Below, piece by piece: positions 1 to 8,942 of a stretch of DNA of 64,000 bases (its first letter is position 1; every line of letters starts with the position of its first letter). Under the pieces are notes generated by a model. It was not told the origin of the DNA. It did not search any database and saw only the letters and a program-made list of their open reading frames with translations. Source of the stretch: Candidatus Accumulibacter appositus. Its GTDB lineage: Bacteria; Pseudomonadota; Gammaproteobacteria; Burkholderiales; Rhodocyclaceae. The stretch covers positions 22,184-86,183 of the forward strand of contig JEMX01000011.1 in the NCBI GenBank assembly GCA_000585055.1. Reading direction: 5' to 3'. Made by a program: the position numbers and the translations under genes.

Positions 1-326
1 GCGGGCAATTTTGCCGCCTGGCGGGCACTCATCGACGCTCGGAGCCGGCAAAAGCGCAATGCCGCCAGGTCAACTTCGCGCTCCTCGAACTGCGCGGCGC
101 CAAGCCCCGGTTCGCCGCTTTCCGACTCAGCAATCTCGCTTGCCGCAAGCGCCGCTCCTTGGCGTTCGCGAGCCGCCGCGTGGGCCAGACGCCGCTGCGC
201 AAACTCGATCCTCAGCAAGCGGGTCGCAGAACATGCCGTTCCATCTACCCCGGAAGTCGTTTGACGCCGCTTCCGCAAGACTTGCCGCTGGTGCTGCTTT
301 GACGGCCAACCGCCGGGAGACAGGCG
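1..326. other. Left-edge stretch, no confident gene
   Basis: No complete gene is recognisable here. On the minus strand an open frame runs from a possible TTG at 218 off the left edge. It encodes an Ala/Arg/Glu-rich helical sequence whose composition looks coding, so it could be the N-terminus of a gene continuing outside the window. No family motif is visible, and a plus-strand frame is also open over much of the same stretch, so this stays unassigned. Confidence 0.3.
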
Positions 327-761
327 TCAGCTCACCGCCCGCAACCAGCGAACAATGCTCGCCGTATCCATCGCGCCTGCCTGACGGGCAATCTCCCTGC
401 CATTTCTGAACACCACCAGGGTCGGAATCGAACGGATGGCGAAGCGACTGGCGAGTGCCTGCTCTTCCTCGGTGTTGACCTTGGCCAGGCGTGTGCCCGG
501 CTCAAGTTGTTGCGCAGCCGCCGCGAACGCCGGCGCCATGGCCCGACAGGGCCCGCACCAGGGGGCCCAGAAATCGACCAGAATCGGCAATTCCGAGCGG
601 TCTATGTGCCGGTCGAAGCTGGCTGCCGTGAGCACGATCGGCTTGCCGTCAAAAAGCGGCGACTGGCAGTGGCCACAGCGCCCCTGATCACCGAGGCGCG
701 CTTCAGGCAGCCGGTTCGGGCGGTGGCAGTGCGGGCAGACAACTATTTTCGAGGTACTCAT
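327..761 (-). CDS. trxC: Thioredoxin 2 (TrxC)
   Basis: A 144-aa cytoplasmic thiol-disulfide oxidoreductase. The N-terminal zinc-ribbon has two CxxC pairs (C9/C12 and C29/C32), the feature that separates TrxC from TrxA. It is followed by a thioredoxin fold with the active site WCGPC at C69/C72 and a conserved cis-proline segment (IRSIPT). The length matches the TrxC family. In known bacteria TrxC reduces disulfides, often under oxidative stress, using thioredoxin reductase. The gene stands alone, with about 160 bp on its 3'-proximal neighbour's side. The ATG at 761 lacks a strong ribosome-binding site, but it gives the expected family N-terminus. Confidence 0.95.
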   Translation of the reverse strand: MSTSKIVVCPHCHRPNRLPEARLGDQGRCGHCQSPLFDGKPIVLTAASFDRHIDRSELPILVDFWAPWCGPCRAMAPAFAAAAQQLEPGTRLAKVNTEEEQALASRFAIRSIPTLVVFRNGREIARQAGAMDTASIVRWLRAVS

Positions 762-923
762 GGCGGCAAACAGTAGCTCCAGAAGCGATAGCAGCTACAT
801 GGTGGCATCGGCAGCGCATTCAAGCCTCCTGGCAGCTTCGGGAACCGCCAAAGCGGCCAGTTTGCCCGGCGGGCTGCTGCCAACGTCCTGTCCCAGGCGT
901 CGGGACGAAGGCCGCAGCGCCGC

Positions 924-1901
924 TCAACAACCAGCTACGCACCTGCCCTCGCCATCGAAGGCCATTATCACGCCGCTGAGCGGCAGGTGCACCGGCACTT
1001 TGCTGGCCTTCTTGAAGGCAGCGGCTTTTGACTCCGGCAGCAAGTTGCCGTCCTTGGTCGACGCCTCGTTGGCGTGCGAAGCGATCACCGAGGCCGGCTT
1101 GACCAGCTCATTGATCACGTAGGCAGCCTCCATCGGGCCGGTGGTAAACACGTCGCCGATGTTGATGACCACGAGATTCGCCTTGTAATAGCCCCGTACC
1201 ACCCGATCCTGCTCGGCGGTGATTCCGGTGTCGCCTGAGAGATAGGCGACGAGGCCGTTACTGAAGCGCAGGACGTAGCCGGTGGGCGGCCCGACGTAGG
1301 CGGTAAGCGCGTTCTTGGCCAGAGCATCGCCATGCGCCGGGTCAAGAAACGCCGGGTGCAGGCCATTGCTGTGCGCGGCCGGAACCGTCGTCACCTGCAC
1401 GCCACCAACTTTCGCGTTGGCGCCGAAGCGTACGAGTTGCACCTGCTTCGCGTCACCGCCCAGCTCCTTGATGCGGTTGGCGAAAAAGCTGCCCATCTCG
1501 GAACCGACCAGCAACTTGGCCTTCTGCGCCACGACGATGTTCGCGGTGTTCGAGTTCGGCGTCACCTTGACCGAGAAATCCGGCTTGCCGCATTCGCCCG
1601 CATTCGCAGACGGTTGGATCAAGTCGCCGAGATGGTCGCCATGTACATGGCTCAAGAGCACCGCATCGATGCGGCCGAGGCGTGGATCGTTGGGGCCGCG
1701 TACCGTGCGGCCGGCGTCATAGAGAATGCGGGTGCCGTCCGGATCTTCGAAGAGGATCGCCCGATCCAGGCTGCAGAACTCGCCATCGTGACTACCCAGC
1801 GGCGTCAGCTTGACGGCGCCGTCCGCCGCCTGAACAACGCCAGCCATGCTGAGCGCAGCAGCCAGCGTCAGCGAAGCAAGCACAACACTTGTCCTTTTCA
1901 T
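924..1901 (-). CDS. Exported metallo-beta-lactamase-fold hydrolase
   Basis: A 325-aa protein of the metallo-beta-lactamase superfamily. The start ATG at 1901 is preceded by a GAGGAGA ribosome-binding site and opens directly into a Sec-type signal peptide ending near VVQA/AD (about residue 25), so the protein should be periplasmic. The metal-binding motif HxHxDH is present at about residues 85-90 (SHVHGDH). Further histidines and an aspartate (AAHSNG, SGDTG, ASHANE) fit the usual di-metal site. The domain layout resembles UlaG/MBL-fold proteins of unknown substrate, and no antibiotic-hydrolysing role can be claimed. An upstream in-frame ATG at 1937 would add 12 residues ahead of the signal peptide and is less likely. 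Confidence 0.85.
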   Translation of the reverse strand: MKRTSVVLASLTLAAALSMAGVVQAADGAVKLTPLGSHDGEFCSLDRAILFEDPDGTRILYDAGRTVRGPNDPRLGRIDAVLLSHVHGDHLGDLIQPSANAGECGKPDFSVKVTPNSNTANIVVAQKAKLLVGSEMGSFFANRIKELGGDAKQVQLVRFGANAKVGGVQVTTVPAAHSNGLHPAFLDPAHGDALAKNALTAYVGPPTGYVLRFSNGLVAYLSGDTGITAEQDRVVRGYYKANLVVINIGDVFTTGPMEAAYVINELVKPASVIASHANEASTKDGNLLPESKAAAFKKASKVPVHLPLSGVIMAFDGEGRCVAGC

Positions 1902-1964
1902 GGGTCTCTCCTCATTTCGGGTGGGTGACATGGCCATCGTGTGCCCCTAGCAGCCTGCCGGACT

Positions 1965-3101
1965 TTAGTCGAAAATCAGCACGACATAGGTGAGGAACAG
2001 GACCAGATGGACGACCCCTTGCAAGACGTTGGTACGCTCGCTTTGAATGTTGACGACCGATACCAGCAAGGTGATCAGCAACAGATAGGCTTCTGCGTTT
2101 TCCAGACCGAGTTCCACCGTCTTGCCGGTGAACAGGCTGATGGCAAGGATTGCGGGAATGGTCAGGCCAATGGTGGACAGCGCCGAACCCAGGGCAATGT
2201 TCATCGTTCGCTGCAACTGGTTGGCCAGTGCCGCCTTGACGGCCGCCATGCCTTCCGGCGACAGCACCAGGATCGCCACCAGGAAGCCCCCCAGCGCCTG
2301 GGGCGCGCTCAGCGTACTGACGCCATGGTCGACCAGCATCGCCATTTTCTTGGACAGCAAGACGATAGGCAGCATGGTGAGCGGCAACAGCAGCAGGTGA
2401 TACCCCAAGGAGCGCACCACCAGATCGCCGTGATCGTTAGCTGCCGGCTCGTTCTCGCTGCCGGTCGCCCTGGGTTGCTCGAAATAGCTTCGATGACGCA
2501 GGGTCTGAATCGCCAGGAAGACGCCATAGAGCGCGATCGACATGATGATCAAATATACCGCCATCAGCGGCGACACCTGCCCGCCCGGCGCGGAGGTCGT
2601 GTAGCGCGGCAGAATGATGCCCAGTCCCGCAAGCGGGATGATCACCCCGAGATAGGCGCCGGCACCTTTGAGGTTGTAGACCTGTTCCCTGTGGCGCAAA
2701 GCACCGACCAGCAATGTCAGGCCGGTGATGCCATTGAGCGCGATCATCAACACTGAGAACAGGGTGTCGCGGGCCAGGGTCGGGTTATTCTCGCCGGTCA
2801 GCATGACCGCCGAGATCATCACCACTTCGATACTGATGACCGAAACGGTCAGGATCAGGGTGCCGTAGGGTTCTCCGAGCAGGACAGCCAGACTGTCGGC
2901 ATGGCGCACCACACCGAAAGCCAGCCAGAGCATGACCGCGAACACCCAGAGAAAGAGGAAGCCGTACCACAAGGGATCGCTGAGATCGACCAACCAATCG
3001 CCGCCGAAGATCGCCAGACAGGCCACCGTCATCGCGCCGCCCAGGAGACCGATCTCCGATCGCAAGATTCCGATTGCTGCGGGTTTGCTGCTGGTATTCA
3101 T
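1965..3101 (-). CDS. chaA: ChaA-type calcium/sodium:proton antiporter
   Basis: A 378-aa inner-membrane protein with about 10-11 hydrophobic segments, belonging to the CaCA cation/proton exchanger family. The signature stretch around NNPTLARDTLFSVLMIALNG closely resembles E. coli ChaA, and the second repeat carries the expected acidic motif (LSPEGMAA). A hydrophilic loop of about 25 residues after HRSYFEQ separates the two halves. The ATG at 3101 has GGGGAG upstream; a TTG at 3104 is directly adjacent. The role inferred from the family is export of Ca2+, Na+ or K+ in exchange for protons. The gene diverges from fabI across an unexplained gap of about 500 bp. Confidence 0.88.
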   Translation of the reverse strand: MNTSSKPAAIGILRSEIGLLGGAMTVACLAIFGGDWLVDLSDPLWYGFLFLWVFAVMLWLAFGVVRHADSLAVLLGEPYGTLILTVSVISIEVVMISAVMLTGENNPTLARDTLFSVLMIALNGITGLTLLVGALRHREQVYNLKGAGAYLGVIIPLAGLGIILPRYTTSAPGGQVSPLMAVYLIIMSIALYGVFLAIQTLRHRSYFEQPRATGSENEPAANDHGDLVVRSLGYHLLLLPLTMLPIVLLSKKMAMLVDHGVSTLSAPQALGGFLVAILVLSPEGMAAVKAALANQLQRTMNIALGSALSTIGLTIPAILAISLFTGKTVELGLENAEAYLLLITLLVSVVNIQSERTNVLQGVVHLVLFLTYVVLIFD

Positions 3102-3104
3102 CAA

Positions 3105-3600
3105 GACCGACTCCCCTTACTGAATTGTCATCGCTGTCGAAGCGCGTATCCGCGCATGGCATTCAGCCAGCACCCCATGCTGCCCCCGGCAACGAACGTA
3201 GCCGGCCGTGATCCCGCTCACTCTGCGCCGGCCCTCTCGCCGGTGATCACGGCGAATGACCGATGTCCTGCAGCGGCGCCCGCCGGCGAACGTCACATGA
3301 GCCTTCAGCGGCACTGTAACAGGAGTGATGCCATGCCTGCTCAACGCGTCGCCCAGCCGCCATTCCGAAAACCCCTCTTCTCCGAGCCTCCGACCAAGGA
3401 GCACCCAGGGCGATCGTAGGGCTCGACGGCCCGAAGTCGATCGTCCAGCATGAAGCCCGGCAGAAGCTTGATGCTCGCCAGGGGGCGCATCCCTGCTAGC
3501 ACATCGGAAATGTTACGATCATGGCTGAGAGCGACCAACGACAAACGCATGATCGTCCTGCGCACAAGGTGTGTGCGAAAAATGAGGGAAGGAGTCAGCC
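3105..3600. other. Divergent intergenic region between chaA and fabI
   Basis: About 495 bp with no credible gene. The half nearest chaA (about 3180-3300) is very GC-rich, with several GCCGGC-type inverted repeats that could fold on the chaA mRNA leader. It does not match a riboswitch consensus that I can recognise. The fabI side must hold its promoter, and AAGGAG stands just before the fabI ATG. Confidence 0.5.
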
Positions 3601-4434
3601 ATGACCGACAAAGCGACAAACACTCGACTGCTCGACAAGCTGCGGAATCAGCGTGACCTGGGGGAGCAGCCATTGGCCGGCAAGAAAGGAGTCATCCTCG
3701 GCATCGCCAATGACCAATCGATTGCCTGGGGTTGCGCGCAGGCATTTCGCGGGCTTGGCGCCGAGCTGTGCATCACCTATCTGAATGAGAAATCGCGCAG
3801 GTTCACCGAGCCACTGGCGCAGGCGCTCGATGTTCCACCCGCGCTCTATCTGCCTTGCGACGTGCGCGAGGAAGGACAGCTGGAAGGCGTCTTCGAGGCC
3901 ATCGAAAAGGAATGGGGACAGCTCGACTTCGCGCTGCATTCGATTGCCTTTGCGCCCCGTGAGGACCTGCATGGCCGCGTCACCGACTGCTCGCGCGAGG
4001 GCTTCCTGATGGCCATGGATGTCTCCTGCCATTCGTTCATCCACATGGCCCGCCTGGCCGAACCGCTGATGAAGAACGGCGGTACGCTGTTCACCATGAG
4101 CTATTTCGGTGCCGAGAAAGTCGTCGAGAACTACAACGTGATGGGACCGGTGAAAGCGGCGCTCGAGGCAACGGCGCGATACCTGGCGGCGGAACTGGGT
4201 CCCAAGGGGATTCGCGTCAACCCGATCTCGCCCGGCCCGATCGCGACCCGCGCAGCATCGGGCATCGGCCGTTTCGACGAACTGATGGAGAAGGCCGCCG
4301 AGCGCGCGCCGTCGCGCGTACTGGTGAGCATCGAGGACGTGGGCATGGCCACGGCCTTCCTGGCCACCGACTATGCAAAGCTGATCACCGGCGATACCAC
4401 CTACGTCGACGGCGGCTACCACGTGCTTGGCTGA
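3601..4434 (+). CDS. fabI: Enoyl-ACP reductase FabI
   Basis: A 277-aa NADH-dependent enoyl-[acyl-carrier-protein] reductase, the last step of the fatty-acid elongation cycle in the cytoplasm. The FabI-type dinucleotide motif GIANDQSIAWG lies at about 34-44. The catalytic Y-x6-K pair is Y178/K185 (NYNVMGPVK), preceded by SYFGAE at 167-172. The family C-terminus TYVDGGYH is intact. Compared with E. coli FabI there is an N-terminal extension of about 25 residues. The ATG at 3601 has a strong AAGGAG site at good spacing. Its stop overlaps the start of the AsmA-like gene by 8 bp, so the two are probably co-transcribed. Confidence 0.95.
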   Translation: MTDKATNTRLLDKLRNQRDLGEQPLAGKKGVILGIANDQSIAWGCAQAFRGLGAELCITYLNEKSRRFTEPLAQALDVPPALYLPCDVREEGQLEGVFEAIEKEWGQLDFALHSIAFAPREDLHGRVTDCSREGFLMAMDVSCHSFIHMARLAEPLMKNGGTLFTMSYFGAEKVVENYNVMGPVKAALEATARYLAAELGPKGIRVNPISPGPIATRAASGIGRFDELMEKAAERAPSRVLVSIEDVGMATAFLATDYAKLITGDTTYVDGGYHVLG

Positions 4435-6826
4435 GCACCGGGCATTGAGTGCAGATCGCAGCGATGGAGCAGGCGGGCGGCGGCGCCTGCTGCTGGTGGC
4501 TGCCGCTGCGGCGGCGCTCCTGGCGCTGGCCATGGCCCTCTCGATCGCGCTCTTCGATGTCAATCGCTACAAGCCCGAGATCGCAGAAGCGGTCAGGGCG
4601 CACAGCGGCCGCACGCTGCACGTCAACGGCGATATCGAGCTGTCGTTCTTTCCCGGGCTGGCCATCGACCTGCCGGCGAGCACTTTGTCGGCCCGGGACA
4701 GCGAAGCGGAATTCCTCAGCTTTTCGTCGGCGCACATAGAAGTCGCCCTGCTCCCCCTGCTGTGGCAGGAAGTCCTTGTCGAGTCGATCCAGCTGCGCGG
4801 AGCGCGGGCGACCATGACGCTGCGGGAAAAGCACAGCGACACGGTCAGCGAGGGCGACGAGGCCCGGCTAGCGCCCGCTGAAACGGCGGCGCCGGCTACA
4901 ACGGCGGACACGCCGACCGCGCCAAGCGTCAGCGCAGCGGCAAGCGGCGACACGAGCAGGCAGGCACACTGGGAAATCGGCCAGCTGCTGCTCAGCGACG
5001 CCGCGATCAGCCTGCACGATGGCCTCAGCGGAAAGACGATCGTGCTCTCGGCCATCAATCTCGAAACCGGCCGCCTGGCGCCGAAGACGCAACTGCCGCT
5101 GGCGCTGAAGGCGCACATCGCGGTCAGCAAGCCCGAAGTTGCCGGCGAGATCGAAATCACGGCCAGCGTAAACATCGACATCGACCGCCACGATCCGGCC
5201 AACTCGACCCTTGCCGCCAGCGACCTCAAACTCGGTTTCACGGGCAGCCTCGGCGAGCAAGCCTTGCGCGCCTCGCTCACCGCCAGCAGCCTGTTCCGCC
5301 ATGGCCAAGCGTTCAGAGCCTCACAAGTCGAAGTCGCTGTGCAGGCCGACGCCGAGACGCTCGCGGCCGGCGCGGCGCTGGCAGGCACGCGTTCGCTCGA
5401 TGCCACCGTCAGGCTCGACAGCATTGCTGGCCCGAGCTCGGCATTGGTCGGCGAAGGATTTCTGCTCACGGCGACGCGCCGCGATGGCCCGGCAAGCATC
5501 TCCGCCCGCGTCAGCGGTGCACTGAACGCGAGTATCGAGGGACAGACTCTGAGCCTGCCGCAGTTCGACGCAGAGATCGGCCTCGAAGACCCGCGCTTGC
5601 CCGGAGGGCAGGCACGCCTGCCACTTTCCGGCGCCCTGACGCTCGACGCCAGGCAAGAACGCGCCAGCCTGAAGCTGGCCTCACGCGCGAGCGATGCCAG
5701 TTTCGAGGCCAGCATCGAGCTGGCCAACTTCGCGAAGCCGGAAGTCGGTTTCGACCTGCAGGCCGATCGACTCAATCTGGATCGCTACCTGCCAGCCGCC
5801 CCAGTGCTCACGGCAGAAGCGGCTGCAAGACGCGAGCCCGCAGCCGCCGAGCAAGCCGCAAGCAGCGAGCCCGGAAAAGGCCGCAACCCGGCGGTGCACA
5901 TCGTTCGGACTTCCACGTCGGCGCCAACACCACCGCCTGCATCGGCATCGGCAGCGTCCGAGCCTGCCTTCAAGCTGGCCCCCCTGGGCAAGCTGCGCCT
6001 CGACGGCCAACTGAAGATCGCCCAGCTACAGGCACACGGAATCAAGGCGGCGGTTGTGCACGCCCGCGTGCACAGCGCCGACGGTAGCGCGACACTCGCG
6101 CCGGTGAGCGCGCGGCTTTACGGTGGTCAGGCGGACGGCGACTTGACCCTTGACGGACAGAGCCCACGCCTCGCCCTGAAGCTGGCGCTGAAGGATGTCG
6201 ACTTCGGCGCCTTGGCGCACGACGCAGGCGGTCACAGCGATCTCGAAGGCCGCGGCAATGTGGACCTGGAGCTGTCGAGCACCGGCCAGTCACGCGTCGA
6301 GCTGACCCGAGCGGCGCAGGGGACGGCGCGCTTCGCGCTGCGCGACGTCGCGCTGGTCGGCATCGACCTGTCCGCGGTTCTCGGCCAAGTGAAGGACATC
6401 CTGAGCGCCGGCGGCACGCAGTCCGGCAAGATCGACACCTCCCGGCTGACCCGGCTGACGCACCTGAGCGCTACCGTCAAACTGGCTGAAGGCATTGCCC
6501 ATAATGACGATCTCGACGGCGCCGCGCCCAGGCTCGCGCTCGGTGGTTACGGCCAGTTCGATCTGCTCGCGAACGAGCTCGACTACACGCTGCGCGTCAT
6601 GATGGCGGCGAATCCTGCCGAAAGCTCGAAGCTGCTGCGCGCGCTGGAGGGCGTACCGATACCGGTACAGGTCAGCGGGCCAGCGAATGAGCTGCGCTAC
6701 TCGATCAGCCTGAAAAATGTCGCCGCCGATGTGCTCAAGCGTCACAGCGACGACATCGGCGCCGCGCTGATCGATGAAGCGGAACGCCTTCTCGACAGGC
6801 TCTTTGGCGGCGACAAGAGCAAGTGA
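4427..6826 (+). CDS. AsmA family protein
   Basis: A 799-aa envelope protein. One N-terminal membrane helix lies at about residues 20-42 and is followed by the AsmA hallmark FDVNRYKPEI and a long, mostly beta, periplasmic region. The low-complexity Ala/Pro/Ser stretch near residues 490-515 is probably a linker. The C-terminal AsmA_2-like part (about 540-780) includes GRGNVDLELSS and the DISK/LKNVAADVLK-like end. AsmA-like proteins are bridge-type lipid-transfer or outer-membrane-biogenesis factors in Proteobacteria; the substrate here is not predictable. The start is uncertain: TTG 4427 gives the full frame, and another TTG lies a few codons downstream. Coupling to fabI points to lipid or envelope homeostasis. 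Confidence 0.85.
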   Translation: MAEHRALSADRSDGAGGRRRLLLVAAAAAALLALAMALSIALFDVNRYKPEIAEAVRAHSGRTLHVNGDIELSFFPGLAIDLPASTLSARDSEAEFLSFSSAHIEVALLPLLWQEVLVESIQLRGARATMTLREKHSDTVSEGDEARLAPAETAAPATTADTPTAPSVSAAASGDTSRQAHWEIGQLLLSDAAISLHDGLSGKTIVLSAINLETGRLAPKTQLPLALKAHIAVSKPEVAGEIEITASVNIDIDRHDPANSTLAASDLKLGFTGSLGEQALRASLTASSLFRHGQAFRASQVEVAVQADAETLAAGAALAGTRSLDATVRLDSIAGPSSALVGEGFLLTATRRDGPASISARVSGALNASIEGQTLSLPQFDAEIGLEDPRLPGGQARLPLSGALTLDARQERASLKLASRASDASFEASIELANFAKPEVGFDLQADRLNLDRYLPAAPVLTAEAAARREPAAAEQAASSEPGKGRNPAVHIVRTSTSAPTPPPASASAASEPAFKLAPLGKLRLDGQLKIAQLQAHGIKAAVVHARVHSADGSATLAPVSARLYGGQADGDLTLDGQSPRLALKLALKDVDFGALAHDAGGHSDLEGRGNVDLELSSTGQSRVELTRAAQGTARFALRDVALVGIDLSAVLGQVKDILSAGGTQSGKIDTSRLTRLTHLSATVKLAEGIAHNDDLDGAAPRLALGGYGQFDLLANELDYTLRVMMAANPAESSKLLRALEGVPIPVQVSGPANELRYSISLKNVAADVLKRHSDDIGAALIDEAERLLDRLFGGDKSK

Positions 6827-6850
6827 GCTGCGGGCGCTGCGAACGAGGGT

Positions 6851-6976
6851 AACGGTCATGACCTGTCGAGACACCCCGGATCATGAAAGTCATGACCGTT
6901 CCCCCCTCTTCCCCAACCCTTCTCCCACGAGGGGAGAAGGGAGCTTCGTGAGTCGCTGGCGCGACTTTCACATTAA
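6851..6976 (+). repeat. Dispersed about 126-bp repeat, copy 1
   Basis: This intergenic block is homologous, in the same orientation, to 55841-55965. Both begin AACGGT(C/G)ATGAC, contain a TCTTCCCCAAC segment and end TTTCACATTAA. In this copy a perfect 12-nt inverted repeat (6851-6862 with 6889-6900) forms one hairpin and a C-rich/G-rich hairpin (6917-6941) forms another. The structure suggests a REP- or MITE-like non-autonomous element; no coding capacity is seen. Confidence 0.7.
6917..6941. terminator. Hairpin between convergent genes
   Basis: CCCTTCTCCC (6917-6926) pairs perfectly with GGGAGAAGGG (6932-6941) across a 5-nt loop. It lies between the converging AsmA-like gene and nirH, so it could act as a bidirectional terminator, although there is no long T-run. 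It is part of the dispersed repeat. Confidence 0.5.
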
Positions 6977-6988
6977 GGGCCCACGGCC

Positions 6989-7486
6989 CTAGCCCGCTAT
7001 TCTGAGGCCGGTCTTCTTGAGAATGCTGGTCGAAAAAAGCACGTCGTAAGCGCGGCAAGCGGCGCCGAGCAGCGCCGCGATTTCGGCAACCTTGGCCTGC
7101 ACTTCGGCACGTGAAGTGCCATGCACCATGGCAAACAGGTTGTATGGCCATTCCGGCAGTTTGCGCGGACGGTGATAGCAGTGGGTCACGAAATCGAGTG
7201 CGCCAATGCGCGCGCCGAGTTCGTCGATACGCTCGTCGGGAACGTCCCAGACGCTCATGCCGTTGGCCGTGTAGCCGATGGCGTAGTGGTTGGGGACGGC
7301 GCCGATGCGCCGAATGACGCCGCTGTCGAGCATTCGCGCCAGCCGCGCCATGACCTCTTGCGGGGCAATACCCACTTGCTCCGCGAGTTGCTGATACGGA
7401 CGGGCGACCAGCGGTAAGCCGCTCTGCGTCGCCAGGATCAGGCGGCGATCGATGGCATCGACCGAGCGCGCCGGTGCGCCGCTCAT
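6989..7486 (-). CDS. nirH: Siroheme decarboxylase subunit NirH
   Basis: A 165-aa Lrp/AsnC-fold protein. An N-terminal winged-helix-like part (about 10-65, AIDRRLILATQ) is followed by an AsnC-type ligand domain containing the family stretch HCYHRPRKLPEWPYNLF. With NirD, NirL and NirG it forms the siroheme decarboxylase that makes 12,18-didecarboxysiroheme, an intermediate of heme d1 for cytochrome cd1 nitrite reductase. The start at 7486 overlaps the nirG stop (ATGA, 7483-7486), showing translational coupling; the longer upstream frame lies inside nirG and is rejected. It is the last gene of the nirF-DL-G-H unit. G and H are separated by position and best match, so a swap of the two names is possible. 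Confidence 0.85.
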   Translation of the reverse strand: MSGAPARSVDAIDRRLILATQSGLPLVARPYQQLAEQVGIAPQEVMARLARMLDSGVIRRIGAVPNHYAIGYTANGMSVWDVPDERIDELGARIGALDFVTHCYHRPRKLPEWPYNLFAMVHGTSRAEVQAKVAEIAALLGAACRAYDVLFSTSILKKTGLRIAG

Positions 7487-7962
7487 GTGCGCACCGCCAG
7501 CTTCATCTCGACGAAATATTCCTGCAGCTTGGGAAAGGGAAAGACCGGCAAACCACTGGCTTCCTCGATGCTGCGTACCGCGGCCGCGATGCCGTCGGCC
7601 GTTTCGGTGGCCAGCACGAACCACATGTTGAAGTCGCAGTTGCGGTCGCTTTCGCGGCGGTAGTTATGCGCCACCTGCGGGAAGGCGTTGACCACTTCGA
7701 GCACCCGCTGCCAATCCGCTTCGGGAACGCGCATCGCCGCGAGAACGAAAGCGCCCCCCATGCGCTCGACCTGGAACATCGGGCCAAAGCGGGTCAGCAC
7801 GCGCGCGTCGAGCATCGCCTGCAGACGTTCGAGCAGCTGATCCTCGCTGATGCCCAGCGGCCCGGCGACTTCCGCGTAGGGCCGCTCGCAGAGAGGGAAG
7901 CCGCCCTGAAGCGAATCGATGATCGCCCGATCGACGGCGTCGATGCTGGCCGCCTCAGGCAT
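7483..7962 (-). CDS. nirG: Siroheme decarboxylase subunit NirG
   Basis: A 159-aa Lrp/AsnC-fold protein: a winged-helix-like N-terminus (VDRAIIDSLQGGFPLCERPY) and an AsnC ligand-binding C-terminus with VAHNYRRESDRN and NMWFVLAT. These match the NirD/NirG type of siroheme decarboxylase subunits. It functions in heme d1 synthesis rather than transcription, despite the fold. The start ATG at 7962 lies 8 bp inside the end of nirDL and the stop overlaps nirH, so the genes are tightly coupled. Confidence 0.85.
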   Translation of the reverse strand: MPEAASIDAVDRAIIDSLQGGFPLCERPYAEVAGPLGISEDQLLERLQAMLDARVLTRFGPMFQVERMGGAFVLAAMRVPEADWQRVLEVVNAFPQVAHNYRRESDRNCDFNMWFVLATETADGIAAAVRSIEEASGLPVFPFPKLQEYFVEMKLAVRT

Positions 7963-8935
7963 AGCGCGCGCCGCCCTGCTTGAAGCGGGTCAGTGAAAAG
8001 AGGATGGCGTGCGCGTAATCATCGAGGTGCAGGCGGCTGCGCAACTCGGCGATACGCGCCTCGACATCGGCGCGGACCTGCCCGTGAATCATGCAGAACA
8101 GGTTGTAGGGCCAGTCCGGCAACACCCGTGGACGCTGATAGCAGAGCGTCACTCCCGGCTCGCGGGCCAGGATTTCGCCCATCGCGGCGACTGCCTCGTC
8201 GGGGATGTCATGCACCAGCATGGCGTTGGCTGTATAGCCGAGTTCATGATGCCGGACGACCACCCCGAAGCGCTTGATGATGCCCTCGGCGCACCAGCGA
8301 CGGATACGTTCAAGGACCTCGCTTTCCTCGCAACCAACGCGACTGGCGAGCACCGAAAACGGCCGCATGAACAGCGGCAAGCCTTCCTGCAGGGCCATCA
8401 CCAGCCGGCGCTCGAACTCGTCGAGCGGCCGCGGCGCCACGAAGGCCTGCCTGCGCACCGGAGCCGGCTGGCCTTGCTTGCCTTGGCCGTCGAGCGAGAA
8501 ACCGAGGTCGATGTGGTATTCCTGCAGCAAGGGCAGGCGCAGCAGCGGCTGGCCAGCCGCCTGCTCGATGGCCCCCAATGCCGCCTGCAGACGACCTTCC
8601 GAACCCGCGGTGACGACGAACCAGAGGTTGTAGCGATGCTCGCGCTCGTAGTTGTGGTTCACCTCCGGAAAGCGATTGACCGTCTCGGCCACCGCAGCGA
8701 GCTGCTCCGGCGGCACGGCCATCGCCGCCAGGGTGCTGGCGCCGATGCGCTTGGGTGCAAACACCGCGCCGACGCGGGAAATCTTGCCCTGGCGGCGCAG
8801 CGTCTCGAGCAGCCGAAGGACGGCGTTTTCCGCCACCCCAAGGCGCTCCGCCAGTTCGGCGAAGGGCGCCGGGCAAAGCGGGAAGTCCCTCTGGAAGTCG
8901 TTCAGCAAACGGAAATCGATCGCTTCATCGGTCAT
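7955..8935 (-). CDS. nirDL: Fused siroheme decarboxylase NirDL
   Basis: A 326-aa protein made of two tandem Lrp/AsnC-fold units. Residues about 1-155 are NirD-like (FRLLNDFQRDFPLC, VNHNYEREHRYNLWFV). Residues about 165-326 are NirL-like (DEFERRLVMALQEGLPL, CYQRPRVLPDWPYNLF). The linker around GKQGQPAPVRR joins them. Such NirDL fusions are known in other denitrifiers (e.g. Paracoccus, Hydrogenobacter). The protein should act with NirG and NirH in decarboxylating siroheme. The start ATG at 8935 lies 7 bp after the nirF stop; the longer frame back to 8986 is inside nirF and is rejected. Confidence 0.9.
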   Translation of the reverse strand: MTDEAIDFRLLNDFQRDFPLCPAPFAELAERLGVAENAVLRLLETLRRQGKISRVGAVFAPKRIGASTLAAMAVPPEQLAAVAETVNRFPEVNHNYEREHRYNLWFVVTAGSEGRLQAALGAIEQAAGQPLLRLPLLQEYHIDLGFSLDGQGKQGQPAPVRRQAFVAPRPLDEFERRLVMALQEGLPLFMRPFSVLASRVGCEESEVLERIRRWCAEGIIKRFGVVVRHHELGYTANAMLVHDIPDEAVAAMGEILAREPGVTLCYQRPRVLPDWPYNLFCMIHGQVRADVEARIAELRSRLHLDDYAHAILFSLTRFKQGGARYA

Positions 8936-8942
8936 CGCGGTC

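Noticed and set aside
4567..5775. 402-codon minus-strand frame opposite the AsmA-like gene
   Set aside because: It lies wholly antisense to a well-supported gene, has Ser/Ala/Arg-rich mirror composition and no motif; a GC-rich shadow.
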